A program made the position numbers and the translations under genes. A DNA stretch of 64,000 nucleotides, taken from contig JAWZYU010000126.1 of the NCBI GenBank assembly GCA_038380435.1, forward strand, positions 62,001-126,000, read 5' to 3'. This DNA comes from Ryuthela nishihirai. Its lineage: Eukaryota > Arthropoda > Arachnida > Araneae > Heptathelidae. Each line of letters begins with the position of its first letter. The stretch's first letter is position 1. Below the pieces are notes generated by a model. The model was given only the letters and a program-made list of their open reading frames with translations, had not been told where the DNA came from and ran no database searches. Shown piece after piece: positions 11,358 to 22,084 of this stretch.

Positions 11358-11489
11358 TGATCTGGCAACCTTCGTGTCACGTAACACGAAAGTTGCCAGA
11401 TCACTAATTTCTAAAAAAAAATCGTCCCCAGATATTTTTTCTGAATTCTGTAATCAACCATAGTTTTGGGATACTTTTTTGAGCGACTG
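11358..11489. mobile_element. Palindromic MITE, copy 3, left arm mostly missing
   Basis: It begins inside the left arm (TGATCTGGCAACC), passes through the central palindrome and retains the whole right arm to GAGCGACTG followed by TA. It abuts a truncated SINE-A on its left. Confidence 0.85.
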
Positions 11490-11898
11490 TAACCCAACCT
11501 TATCGACATATTCTTAAGAATTAAGTAAAATTCAGTAGTCTGATCGCCTTTTCCATATTTCTAACGAGAAAATGAAAATGGTAAATATATTCAGTTTCCG
11601 TAATGAATCTCCGCCACTTTCTCAACTACCATACAACATATTCTTTCCAGATGTAAGAATGTGGCCCATTTGTGGCAGGAACTCTCCACCGGAAATATGT
11701 TCACGAATCTCACCACTTCCGTTTCTGCGACGGCCGGCGACTTGTGCAGCCCAACCCCACATAGCTCCCACCCCCCTCCCTGCACCACTCCGCAAGAGCA
11801 GGGAGGTATATTATCCGAGAGGAGGGGTTAAGTGCCGGGGTTAGGAAACGAGGACGTCACGGGGGAAGGTGCGGTCAGTCATCGAGTGCGTTTAATGA

Positions 11899-11913
11899 CC
11901 ACCAGATGGCGCC
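11899..11913 (+). promoter_or_regulatory. CTCF-type motif
   Basis: CCACCAGATGGCGCC matches the CTCF core (CCACNAG(G/A)(G/T)GGCGC) known from insects and vertebrates. It is a sequence match in a unique stretch. Confidence 0.45.
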
Positions 11914-11954
11914 GATATATCTTGCCTCATTACCAACGGTCAAGTGCCGTTTCG

Positions 11955-11968
11955 GTAACCATGGTAAC
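11955..11968. promoter_or_regulatory. RFX X-box
   Basis: GTAACC-AT-GGTAAC satisfies the full X-box pattern GTHRCC-N2-RGYAAC bound by RFX factors. It lies 41 bp after the CTCF-type site. Confidence 0.45.
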
Positions 11969-12254
11969 TAACGGGAGCCGGTCGGCGCGTGCTTGATCTT
12001 TTTATGGAGGTTGATACGTTAAGGGGATGTGATTGGTGTGATGGGGGATCGTGGGGGAGGTCCTGAAGGAGGATGGCGGAGACATGTGGTAGCAGTTTTG
12101 TCAGGTGGGATTAGTCCCAAGGGATGTGTATTCTTGGCATCAAGGTTGATTTTTGGTGCTTGTTAAAGCATATGCATCCTGAAGGTGAGAACGCAGAGAA
12201 AATGTAAATGTTTAGGTTTTTTGTTGTTGTTGTTTAGTTATTCTAGAAATAAAT

Positions 12255-12670
12255 GGGGCGGGGGTGGCTCAGTCGGTAGCGCGCCAGGCTCATAATCTGT
12301 AGATCCTAGGTTCGAGTCCCAGCTTGGTCAGCGTTGAGATTTATCTCCGTATAACTCCCCGCCCTGCCCACGGTCAGAGGGGACACCGATGGGCTTGGAA
12401 AGGCCGTCGTCCGTCGGATGAGGCGTTAAACCGTGGCCGTCTGATGGGATGTTAAACCGTGGCCCCGTGTGTGGGAGAGCCATACCCTGTGCAAGTTAAA
12501 GAACTCGCTGGATGGCCTTGACGGGAAGCTACCATCTGTCTCCCAACAGCTGTTCTAGTGGGTCCCTTCACCCAACCTTCTCTGAGCCTTCGGGGTCCTT
12601 GTGACCTGGTCATTTAGCCCATGGTGTGCACAAAAGTGCCGCTCAGAAGTAAAACAACTACAACCCAACA
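12255..12670 (+). mobile_element. SINE-A, one module
   Basis: Full plus copy from GGGGCGGGGGTGGCTCAGTC to ACAACCCAAC. Its anticodon-loop position reads CTCATAATC (CAT), where most copies have CGT. The block GATG...GTTAAACCGTGGCC is duplicated at 12417-12460. Confidence 0.9.
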
Positions 12671-12727
12671 CATAAATAACTGTTGGAAAAATACTTTAAA
12701 TTAGATTGAATATTTCTTTTTAGAGCG

Positions 12728-13265
12728 GGGTGGCTCAGTCGGTAGCGCGCCAGGCTCGTAATCTGTAGTTCCCAGGTTCGAGTCCCAGCTGGGTCAGCGT
12801 TGAGATTTATCTCCGCAAAATTCCCCGCCCTGCTCACGGTCAGTAGGGGACACCGATGGTCTTGGAAAGGCCGCCGTCCGTCGGATGGGACGTTAAGCCG
12901 TGGCCCCGTGTGCGGGAGAGACATACCCTGTGCACGTTAAAGAACACGCTGGATGGCCTTGACGGGAGGCTACCATCTGTCTCCGAACAGCCAGTGGGTC
13001 CCCTCCCCCAACCTTCTCTGAGCCTTCGGGGTCCATGTGACCTGGCCATTTAACTCATGGTGTCAAAAAAGTGCCGCTCAGAGGTAAAACAACCCAACGT
13101 TAAAGAACACGCTGAAGGACCTTGACGGGAGTCTATCATCTGTCTCCCAACAGCTGTTCCAGTGGGTCCCCTCCCCCAACCTTCTCTGAGCCTTCGGGGT
13201 CCATGTGACTTGGCCATTTAACTCATGGTGTCAAAAAAGTGCCGCTCAGAGGTAAAACAACCCAA
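12728..13265 (+). mobile_element. SINE-A with two modules and a 12-bp TSD
   Basis: Head, core and two modules joined at CAACCCAACGTTAAAG (about 13095). CTTTTTAGAGCG is repeated at 12716-12727 and 13266-13277. Both modules share the variants TAACTCATGGTGTC and missing GC before AAAAAAG, so the second was copied from the first locus or its source. Confidence 0.93.
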
Positions 13266-13277
13266 CTTTTTAGAGCG

Positions 13278-13690
13278 AGAGGTTGTCAAACCAATAAAAG
13301 ACGAAGAGTTATTTTTGGAAGTGCGAAAAACGATAAATTCCTAACAATAGCTTGAGATGAGGTTCTACCACCCCAACAAAAACATATATTAGAAAACAGA
13401 ATGGTATCAGCTAAAATTTTTGCCTTCCTACACTAATACGCGTAACATATATATACACAGTTATTTTTAAAAGAATAATAAATTTGTAGTCAAGCATCTT
13501 ACTTGCACAAAGGTATGAAAGAAAAAGAGTGCAGTGACCGTCGTAAAGGTTGTGTGTATGTGTGGAGTCAACTCACAAAGGCAAAGAGGGAAAACATTTC
13601 CAACTAATTACATCTCCCAGTTTTTCAATTACCCTGTTTTTTCTACAGTTGAGATGCACTGTGGAACAGCGTGAAGTATTGCCTTATCTT
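13278..13690. other. Unique AT-rich intron sequence
   Basis: No frame, RNA gene or repeat recognised. Only short TATATA runs. Confidence 0.6.
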
Positions 13691-13699
13691 CCTTGAAGA

Positions 13700-14085
13700 A
13701 GGTTGGGTTGTTTTACCTCTGAGCGGCACTTTTTTGCACACCATGGGCTAAATGGCCAGGTCACAAGGACCCCGAAGGCTCAGAGAAGGTTGGGGGAGGG
13801 GACCCACAGGAACAGCTGTTGGGAGACAGATGGTAGCCCCACGTCAAGGCCATCCAGCGTGTTCTTTAACGTGCACAGGCTATGACTCTCCCGTGCACGG
13901 GACCACGGCTTAACGTCCCATCCGACGGACGGCGGTCTTTCCAAGCCCATCGGTGTCCCCTACTGACCGTGGGCAGGGCGGGGAATTTTGCGGAGATAAA
14001 TCTCAACGCTGACCCAGCTGGGACTCGAACCTGGGAACTACAGATTACGAGCCTGGCGCGCTACCGACTGAGCCACCCCTGCCCC
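13700..14085 (-). mobile_element. SINE-A, one module, 10-bp TSD
   Basis: Full minus copy. TCCTTGAAGA occurs at 13690-13699 and 14086-14095. Confidence 0.92.
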
Positions 14086-14151
14086 TCCTTGAAGAGAGCG
14101 TGTTTATTGTGACTATTGTTGGGCAGAGCAAATGTCTATTCTTATACTTGT

Positions 14152-14725
14152 CAGCGTGGCCGAGTGGTTAATTCTTGACTACTAATCAAAGGTTGGGTTA
14201 TTTTACCTCTGAGCGGCACTTTTTGGCACACCATGGGCTAAATAGCCAGGTCACAAGGTCCCCGATGGTTCAGAGAATGTTGGGGGAGGACACCCAATGG
14301 AACAGCTGTTGGGAGACAGATGGTAGCCTGCCGTCAAGACCATCCAGCGTGTTCTTTTAACGTGCACAGAATATGGCTCTCCCGCACACGGACCACGGCT
14401 TAACATACCACCCGACGGACGACGGTCTTTCCAAGCCCATCGGTGTCCCCTCCTGACGGTAGGCAAGGCGGGTAGCTTTACGGAGATAAATCTCAACGCT
14501 GCCCAATTGGGACTCGAACCAGGGAACTGCAGATTACGAGACTGGCGCGCTACCGACTGAGCCACCCCTTCCCCATAGTAATCAAACGAACCCGGGAAAG
14601 GTATGGATGTTGCAGTTGTCTTTCTGATGAGGTCCTGCCATCCTCGCAGATTACTTATGCTATCTAACTGGAGACTGTCAGTTTATACTATGGCGTATAA
14701 ACTGACAGGTTCGTGTTCAGGGACG
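14152..14725 (+). mobile_element. SINE-B (+) split by SINE-A
   Basis: The tRNA-like start GCGTGGCCGAGTGGTTAATT, the B-box remnant CGAACCCGGG after the insertion, then GGTCCTGCCATCCTC and ATAAACTGACAGGTTCGTG are the parts of SINE-B in order. SINE-A occupies 14191-14575. Confidence 0.85.
14191..14575 (-). mobile_element. SINE-A inserted in SINE-B
   Basis: Full minus copy with 11-bp flanks TACTAATCAAA (14180-14190) and TAGTAATCAAA (14576-14586). Confidence 0.9.
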
Positions 14726-15186
14726 GACTGACACTTTTTCTTTTCAGGGTTTCTCCAATTCTGTGGAATTTTTAAAAAATAATTATTATTAATTTTTTTA
14801 TTTCAATATTTTAATGTTTCTAATGTAGAAAATTTATTGTAAGAAAACTAAGTTGTTTTATTATATATTGATGTTTACCACTGGACAGTAAACTGATGCT
14901 GCCGAAATTTACACATTGGAAATTTTTAGCAGAGCCTGGAAGGACAGTTGCCCCCTGGTTCACAATTGTAGAGACTACAATTATGTCTCTTTGAATTATT
15001 TTAATTTATTTTATTGTGGGTAGTCTTTGTGAATTGTTTTCTATATATGTTTTGTATTTATATAGTTATCTATTAAATTATTATTATTATGGAAAAAAAA
15101 TCCTGCATCTATGAGGTCCCAAGGGCACGGGATATTACAGTGCTCAGCGCTCTTTGCCAGTCCGTGCCTGTTCCTGTTAGATCTGG
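14726..15186. other. AT-rich unique sequence
   Basis: No gene or known repeat recognised. Confidence 0.55.
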
Positions 15187-16070
15187 GACGGGGGTGGCTC
15201 AGTCGGTAGCGCGCCAAGCTCGTAATCTGCAGTTCCCAGGTTCGAGTCCCAGCTGGGTCAGCGTTGAGATTTATCTCCGCAAAATTCCCCGCTCTGCCCA
15301 CGGTCAGTAGGGGACACCTATGGGCTTGGAAAGGCTGCAGCCCGTCGGATGGGACGTTAAGCCGTGGTCCCGTGTGCGAGAGAGCCATACCCTGTGCCCG
15401 TTAAAGAACACTCTGGATGGCCTTGACGGGAGGCTACCATCTGTCTCCCAACAGCTCTTCCAGTGGGTTCCCTCCTCCAAACTTCTCTGAGCCTTCGGGG
15501 TCCATGTGACCTGACCATTTAGCCCATGGTGTGCAAAAAAGTGCCGCTCAGAGGTAAAAGAAACCAACGTTAAAGAACACACTGGATGGTCTTGACGGGA
15601 GGCTACCATCTGTCTCCCAACAGCTGTTCCAATGGGTTTCCTCCCCCAAACTTCTCTGAGCCTTCGGGGTCCATATGACCTGGCCATTTAGCCCATGGTG
15701 TGCTAAAAAGTGCCGCTCAGAGGTAAAACAAACCAACGTTAAAGAACACACTGGATGGCCTTGACGGGAGGCTACCATCTGTCTCCCAACAGCTGTTCCA
15801 ATGGGTTCCCTCCCCCAAACTTCTCTGAGCCTTCGGGGTTCATATGACCTGGCCATTTAGCCCATGGTGTGCTAAAAAGTGCCGCTCAGAGGTAAAACAA
15901 CCCAACGTTAAAGAACACGCCGCATGGCCTTGACGGGAGGCTACCATCTGTCTCCCAACAGCTGTTCCAATGGGTTCCCTCCCCCAAACTTCTCCGAGCC
16001 TTCGGGGTTCATATGACCTGGCCATTTAGCCCATGGTGTGCTAAAAAGTGCAGCTCAGATGTAAAACAAG
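15187..16070 (+). mobile_element. SINE-A with four modules
   Basis: Head and core run to about 15398. Modules start at about 15399, 15568, 15737 and 15906 (169-bp period), joined at CAACGTTAAAG. Modules 2-4 share CCAATGGGTT and CATATGACCTGG variants not seen elsewhere, which indicates local copying. Confidence 0.9.
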
Positions 16071-16432
16071 CGAAACAAGCTTCTGAATTCAATTATCGCA
16101 TTGTAGATATAAGGTAGTAAAGAAGTCATGCTGAGTTTTTTATATATAATTTAATCATTAAAGTACCGTATTTCTTCGATTCTAAGAAGCACTTTTTCCC
16201 CATATAAACGTCTCTAAAAACGGGGTGCGTCTTAGAATCGACGACGCCTTAGAGACGCAGGTTTTTTTTTTTTTTATTTTTTTTCGAATTTTCCCGCGCT
16301 TTGCACACTGCACCACATGTTTAATTTTTATGCGGAAACCCCGCCTCCAAGTTTGACTGTTATCGCATTCTCCAATTCCATTGGAAAATGAAATGGCGAG
16401 TGTGTTTTCCCGCGCTTTTCAACTGTGATAAA

Positions 16433-16530
16433 AAAATAAATAAATACCCCCTCAAGCAGCTGCTTGCCACAGAGGTCTGACAGGAGCCTGTCAGTTTATA
16501 AGCCACAGTAGAAGGTCTGAGAAGCCACCA
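16433..16530 (-). mobile_element. SINE-B tail fragment
   Basis: ATACCCCCTCAAGCAGCTGC through GTCAGTTTATAAGCCACAG is the SINE-B tail on the minus strand, lying inside the pogo-like element. Confidence 0.85.
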
Positions 16531-16617
16531 TTATTTCATTATAGTGGAGCTCACTCAGCGACAACTAGGAAGTTGGAACCTGGCTGTTGACTGATCTCCT
16601 TCCGAAAAATTAAGAAA

Positions 16618-16882
16618 GCTCCGGCATCAAAATTGGTGGAATGGGTATCAACAGCGTGGAAGCTAATCCCAGAAAGAATACTGCAGCACTCATTTAAAAA
16701 ATGTGGCATCACCAACGCTCTCGATGGCTCAGAAGACGATATATTGGTGTGATAATGTAAATAAAGACGGTTCAGAAGAATCAGACTCTGAATGTGAAGT
16801 AGACTCTGCTATTGATTCAGATGCAGATACGAGGGCTCGGAAGAGTCACACTGATATTGATTCAGAAGGAAGAGATGAATAA
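16618..16882 (+). pseudogene. Pogo/Tigger-type transposase, C-terminal relic with frameshift
   Basis: One frame reads APASKLVEWVSTAWKLIPER followed by ILQHSFKKCGITNALDGSED and stops at TGA 16750-16752. W...AW..IP...I..SFKKCGI.NALDG.EDD is the familiar end of pogo/Tigger DDE transposases in animals. In the next frame an acidic Ser/Asp-rich tail (DGSEESDSECEVDSAIDSDA) runs to TAA at 16880-16882, as expected for these proteins after a one-base slip. The catalytic core is deleted. Confidence 0.7.
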
Positions 16883-17094
16883 CATACCTACTGATAAATA
16901 GATACTATTGTTGTTAGTAAATTGAATTCTATTATAACAAAATATTTGTTAGATAAATTTTAGCGTTTTATTTTTTTCTTAGAATCAAAGCTTTTTGTAT
17001 GTTGGTGGTGCTGAAATTTAGGTACGTCTTACAATTGATGGCGTCTTAAAATCGAAGAAATATGGCATATTAAATTTATACTCTGCTGGTTAGG

Positions 17095-17645
17095 GGCGGA
17101 GGTGGCTTAGTCGGTAGCGCGCCAGGCTCGTAATCTGTAGTTCCCAGGTTCGAGTCCCAGCTGGGTCAGCGCTGAGATTTATCTCTGCAAAACTCCCCGC
17201 CCTGCCCACGGTCGGTAGGGGACACCAATGGGTTTGGAAAGGGCTCCGTCCGCCGGATGGGACGTTAAGCCGTGGTCCCGTGTCCGGGAGAGCCATACCC
17301 TGTACACGTTAAGAAACGCGCTGGATGGCCTTGACGGGAGGCTACCATCTGTCTCTCAACAGCTGTTCCAGTGGGTCCCCTCCCCCAACCTTCTCTGAGC
17401 CTTCGGGGTCCATGTGACCTGGTCATTTAGCCCATGGTGTGCAAAAAAGTGCCGCTCAGAGGTAAAACAACCAACGTTAAAGAACACGGTGGATGGCCTT
17501 GACGGGAGGCTACCATCTGTCTCCCAACAGCTGTTCCAGTGGGTCCCCTCTCCCAACCTTCTCTGAGCCTTCGGGGTCCTTGTGACCTGGCTATTTAGCC
17601 CATTGTGTGCAAAAAAGTGCCGCTCAGAGGTAAAACAATCCAATC
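17095..17645 (+). mobile_element. SINE-A with two modules
   Basis: Head GGGGCGGAGGTGGCTTAGTC, core, and two modules joined at CAACCAACGTTAAAG (about 17470). Confidence 0.9.
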
Positions 17646-17854
17646 TATGGCCTCAAATTTCCCCCCTCTCACCAGAGTCGAAATTTCGCAAGTTTCTCAG
17701 ATCTACAACCACAATCAGACACCAAATTTTCTCCTTTATTTGACTTTGAAAGATATCTCGTAGATCAAATTTCAGATATTTTCCGAGATCTACGACCCAG
17801 TGAAAATTTTCAGAGCTCTTTCTGATCACAGTTTAAATCAGCGTGATTCCCTAT

Positions 17855-18416
17855 CAGTCCCACTGTAAGTCACTCAACCGTCAATCACGACGTCCATCTG
17901 ACGAATTGGATTGGATTGTTTTACCTCTGAGCGGTACTTTTTTGCACACCATGGGCTACATGGCCAGGCCACAAGGACCCCGAAGGCTCAGAAAAGGTTG
18001 GGGGAGGGGACCCACTGGAACAGCTGTTGGGACACAGATGGTAGCCTCCCGTCAAGGCCATCCAGCGTGTTCTTTAACGTGCAGAGGGTATGGCTCTCCC
18101 GCACACGGGGCCACGACTTAACGTCCCATCCGACGAACGGCGGCCATTTCAAGCCCATCGGTGTCCCCTACTGACCGTGGACAGGGCGGGGAAATTTTGC
18201 AGAGATAAATCTCAACGCTGACCCAGCTGGGACTCGAACCTGGGAACTGCAGATTACGAGCCTGACCCCTGACGAACAAGAGCTTCCTAGAGCCCATCGG
18301 TGCCCCCTTCCTTCCGCAGAAAAAAATTCTCAACGCTCGCAAAGTTACGAAACGAACTTGAGAACATCAGATAGCGAGCCCGGCGCGCTACCGTCTGAGC
18401 CCAACCTCCTCCCCAT
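17855..18416 (-). mobile_element. Old SINE-A (-) split by a younger SINE-A
   Basis: ACGTCCATCTGACGAA before 17906 continues after 18269 as CAAGAGC...GCCCATCGGTGCCCCC and ends GCGCGCTACCGTCTGAGCCC. This is the core and head of a diverged minus copy. Confidence 0.75.
17906..18268 (-). mobile_element. SINE-A inserted in an older SINE-A
   Basis: One-module minus copy lacking the 5' part of its head. CTGACGAA is repeated at 17898-17905 and 18269-18276. Confidence 0.82.
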
Positions 18417-18447
18417 TTAAGGAAAACGAGCAGAGTTCACGACACAC

Positions 18448-18624
18448 ATGAAAAAGAAAGTTTTTGCTACTGATTCCAGGCAAGAGAAAAAACGACACAA
18501 CCAAACCGAAAATGTCGAAGAGAGCGAGGTCTTACTTCCCCAGAGTACAGAGCCCAAAAATGAATTTGCTCCAGACTTTACCTACAACAAAAATAGAGTA
18601 CGTAAGCAGCGTTGTTTTCTTTGA
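18448..18624 (+). other. Short unrecognised frame or candidate exon
   Basis: A 58-codon hydrophilic frame (MKKKVFATDSRQEKKRHNQT then ENVEESEVLLPQSTEPKNEF) in unique sequence. TTACTTCCCCAG at 18534-18545 and GTAAGC at 18601-18606 could bound a mini-exon within it. There is no family match from memory. Confidence 0.18.
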
Positions 18625-18848
18625 GTATCTTCCATCTATTTTCAGGCGTCTTTTTACATCCTCGTTTCGTTCATTTTTTTTTCCTTTCGTTTACTTTTTT
18701 TCTCTTTCATTAGATCCTATCCTACATCCTCTCTATTCCAACTGCACGCGGAGGACTGATTTAGCCGACTGCAGACAATTTGATTTGACAGAAATGTCGC
18801 GCCTGGCAGACGCTTGCTTCCTCTGCGGCAAAAGTAAGTGGACGGGAA

Positions 18849-19395
18849 GTTGGGTTGTTTTACCTCTGAGCGGCACTTTTTTTTTGCACACCATGGGCTA
18901 AATGGCCAGGTCACATGGACCCAGAAGGCTCAGAGAAGGTTGGGGGAGGGGACCCACTGGAACAGATGTTAGGAGACAGATGGTAGCCTCCCGTCAAGGC
19001 CATCCAGAGTATTCTTTAAAGTTGGGTTGTTTTACCTCTGAGCGGCACTTTTTTGCACACCATGGGCTAAATGGCCAGGTCACGTGAACTCCGAAGGCTC
19101 AGAGAAGTTTGGGGGAGGGGACCCACTGGAACAGATGTTGGGAGACAGATCGTAGCCTCCCGTCAAGGCCATCCAGTGTGTTCTTTAACGTGCACAGGGT
19201 ATAGCTCTCCCGCACACGGGGCCACGGCTTAACGTCCCATCCGACGGACGGCGGCCTTTCCAAGCCCATCGGTGTCACCTACTGACCGTGGGCTGGGCGG
19301 GGAATTTTGCGGAGATAAATCTCAACGCCGACCCAGCTGGGACTCGAACCTGGGAACTACAGATTACGAGCGCGCTACCGACTGAGCCACCCCCG
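18849..19395 (-). mobile_element. SINE-A with two modules
   Basis: Minus copy. Modules start at about 18849 and 19023, then core and head end GCCACCCCCGCCCC. The head has a short deletion (GAGCGCGCTACC). Confidence 0.9.
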
Positions 19396-19610
19396 CCCCA
19401 AATAGTGTATGGACTACTTCATAGGTTAATATCTCCTTCCATGACGAGGGGCATTAGAAAAATAAATAGGGGTGCACTGGTAAATAACGATTCGGAACCA
19501 TAAGTTCAAAACAATGAAGTGTGCATAGAAGCAATTGAGACAATGAAGACTGCAAAGATACATCGAATAGATCAGTGATTTCCAAAGAGAGCGCTTCGTC
19601 CCCAAATGGA

Positions 19611-19996
19611 GAGGCGAGGGTGGCTCAGTCGGTAGCGCGCCAGGCTCGTAATCTGTAGTTCCCAGGTTCGAGTCCCAGCTGAGTCGGCGTTGAGATTTAT
19701 CTCCGCAAAATTCCCCGCCCTGCCCACGGTCAGTAGGAGACACCGATGGGCTTGGAAAGGCCGCCGTCCGTCGGATGGGACGTTAAGCCGTGGCCCCGTG
19801 TGCGGGAGAGCCATACCCTGTGCACATTAAAGAACATGCTGGATGGCCTTGACGGGATGCTACCATCTGTCTCCCAACAGCTGTTCCAGTGGGTCCCCTC
19901 CCTCAACCTTCTCTGAGTCTTCGGGGTCCATGTGACCCGGCCATTTAGCCCATGGTGTGCAAAAAAGTGCCGCTCAGAGGTAAAACAACCCAACAA
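19611..19996 (+). mobile_element. SINE-A, one module, 11-bp TSD
   Basis: Full plus copy with flanks CCCCAAATGGA (19600-19610) and CCCCAAGTGGA (19997-20007). Confidence 0.92.
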
Positions 19997-20074
19997 CCCC
20001 AAGTGGATTTGGTTTGTGGGACCGACAAAAGAGGTGCTATCGCCAACTAGTTTTATAAGGGAAAAATTGGTTTT

Positions 20075-21240
20075 ATTTTCCTGAAGGGTGCATTAAAAAA
20101 ATAATATTTGGTAACAGGGTTATTAGGAAATATTTGGTAAGGGGAATTAGGGAATAATATTTGGTAAAAGAAGCGTTAAAAATTTACATTTGGTAAAAGA
20201 GCCGTTAAGAAATAACATTTGGTAAATTACGTTTGGTAAAAGAGCCGTTAGGAAATAACATTTGGTAAAAGGGGACATTAGAAAATAACACTTTGTAAAA
20301 GGGGACATTAGAAAATAACACTTGGTAAAAGGGGACATTAGAAAATAACACTTGGTAAAATGGGACATAAGAAAATAACATTTGGTGAAAAATAAAAATA
20401 AAAAAAATAAATACCCCCTCAAGCAGCTGCTTGCCACAGAGGTCTGACAGGAGCCTGTCAGTTTATATGCCAAAGTAGTAGGTCTGTGAGGATGGCAGGA
20501 CCTCAGCAGAAAATTGGTGAAAAAAGGCATTAGAAAATATATTTGGTAAAAGGGCGTTAGAACTATATTTGGTAAAGAGGGCGTTGCAAACGCCCATCAT
20601 TGGATAAAATGGGATAAAATACATTGGATAAAATGGGCGTTAGGAAATAACATTTGTAAAAGGGGGCACTAGAAAATGTTAAACGGTGAAAACGGACATT
20701 GGAAAAAAATATTTGGTAAAAGGGTGTTAGAAATATATTTGGTAAAAGGGCCGTTAGGAAATAAAATTTGGTAAAAGGAGACATTAGAAAATAATATTTG
20801 ACAAAAGTGCGTTAGAAATATATTTGATAAAAGGGCCGTTATGAAATAGCATGTGGTAAAAGGGGTCATTAGAAGAAGGTACTTCCCTACACATGAACGG
20901 AGATAAGATATATTAGGCTTGTCCTGGTTTCTCTTACAACCAGTTACAAGAAAAAGTTACAAAGACGTCCCCGCCCGTCTTTGTAGTCAGGTACGCTATC
21001 AACTAGATCAGATAGGATTTATTAGGAAATAAATATTAATCAATAATTTAATATTAAAAAAATAATTTTTGGTAAAAGGATATTAGAAATACTTTTGCCA
21101 AAAGAGCCGTTAGGTAAAAATACATTTGGTAAAAGGGGGCATTAAAAATATTTGTTAAAGAGCTTGCATTTAGAAAATAATATTTAGTAAAAAGGGCATT
21201 AGAAACATCTTCGATAAAAGGGGCGTTAGGAAAAAATATT
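20075..21240. repeat. 28-bp-class minisatellite
   Basis: Degenerate units of AACATTTGGTAAAAGGGG plus (A)CATTAGAAAAT, about 35 copies, with GGCCGTTAGGAAATA and GGGCGTTAGAAATAT variants. A SINE-B fragment interrupts them at 20400-20515 and there is unique DNA at 20885-21050. Confidence 0.88.
20400..20515 (-). mobile_element. SINE-B fragment
   Basis: ATACCCCCTCAAGCAGCTGC through GGCAGGACCTCAGCAGAAAA. The tRNA head is missing. Confidence 0.88.
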
Positions 21241-21249
21241 TGGTTGGTT

Positions 21250-21636
21250 GGTTGGTTGTTTTACCTCTGAGCGCCACTTTTCTGCACACCATGGGCAAAG
21301 TGGCCAAGTCACAAGGACCCCGATGTCTTAGAGAAGGTTGGGGGAGGGGACCCACTGGAACAGCTGTTGGGAGATAGATGGTAGCCTCCCATCAAGACCA
21401 TCCAGCGTGTTCTTTAACGTCGACAGGGTACGACTCTCCCGCACTCGAGGCCACGGCTTAACGTCCCATCCGACGGCGGTGGTCTTTCCAAGCCCATCGG
21501 TGTCCCCTACTGACCGTGGGCATGGGATGGGGAATTTTGAGGTGATAAATCTAAACCTTGACCCAGATGGGACTCGAACCTGGGAACTACAGATTACGAG
21601 CCTGGCGCGCTACCGACTGAGCCACCCCCGCCCCAT
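21250..21636 (-). mobile_element. SINE-A, one module
   Basis: Full minus copy preceded by a GGTT run (21239-21258) and ending GCCACCCCCGCCCC. It ends about 200 bp before integrin exon A. Confidence 0.92.
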
Positions 21637-21837
21637 TGTCCTTTCTGTGTCCTTCGATTGTTTTGCTCCTTTATTGTCATTGACTATTCGCTTTTTGTGC
21701 CATTTTTTGATTAATTTCCCCTTTCTCTGTATCTTTGACTATTTGCTTCTTTCGTGTGCTCTTGACTACTTGCTAATTTCTCTATCCTAGTATAAATATC
21801 GCAAATTAATTAAAATGATAACTATTTTTATGTCTAG

Positions 21838-21959
21838 GGTAATAATAGGAGCTCCAAAAGCCCAAACGAATCAACCTAATGTCACTACTGGAGGCGGTGT
21901 CTATAGATGTAGCACGGACGCACCTACTGGATGTTTTCAACTTCCGTTTGACAGAACAG
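21838..21959 (+). CDS. Integrin alpha subunit, internal exon A (FG-GAP repeat 1 region)
   Basis: This internal exon encodes part of the extracellular beta-propeller of an integrin alpha chain, a cell-surface adhesion receptor that pairs with a beta subunit. It starts after a TGTCTAG acceptor and ends at a GTAAG donor. It contributes 1 nt, 40 codons and 1 nt, so the upstream intron is phase 2 and the downstream intron phase 1. The reading frame contains VIIGAPKAQTNQPNVTTGGG, then VYRCSTDAPTGC and FQLPFDRTG. The order GAPKA..T.QP, GG.V..C, C, FD.TG is the conserved pattern of the first blade in alpha-V/alpha-PS2-type integrins. Frame and phase join exactly to the exon at 26202. No exon for the signal peptide or the first strands was found upstream, so more than 21 kb of intron precedes it. 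The family call is from remembered conservation, not a search. Clade assignment is less certain than the family. Confidence 0.93.
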
Positions 21960-22084
21960 GTAAGATCTTGAACTCTCTTAAATAATCTTTTTCCATTCAG
22001 AGATTTCTTTCGTATCTTACTAGTCTTGATGATACTGCGTCAAATCTATTCGAGATCTCTACTTTGGTGGATATAAAATAAATA

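Larger units (their letters stand above)
11493..12254. other. Unique, GC-richer stretch with regulatory-looking motifs
   Basis: No repeat was recognised here. GC content is clearly above the neighbouring AT-rich DNA, with several CpGs. The stretch holds a CTCF-type motif (11899-11913) and an RFX X-box (11955-11968), 41 bp apart. GGAGGATGGCGGAG near 12070 would be a good start context, but only about ten codons follow before a GTGGG donor-like site. A promoter, enhancer or insulator is possible but not shown. Confidence 0.35.
16164..17069 (+). mobile_element. Pogo/Tigger-like element, internally deleted
   Basis: The left end CCGTATTTCTTCGATTCTAA is mirrored on the right by TTAAAATCGAAGAAATATGG, next to TA dinucleotides. 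Inside are a SINE-B tail fragment (about 16433-16530, minus) and a transposase C-terminal relic (16618-16882). The size (about 0.9 kb) and the absence of the catalytic domain make it non-autonomous. Superfamily assignment rests on the C-terminal peptide and the terminal repeats. Confidence 0.65.

Noticed and set aside
11572..11844. A 90-codon Pro/Arg-rich frame in the GC-richer island
   Set aside because: No recognisable domain or splice signals. It probably reflects base composition.
11955..11968. Start codon within CCATGG as a translation start
   Set aside because: The frame closes within a few codons. The X-box reading explains the palindrome-like sequence better.
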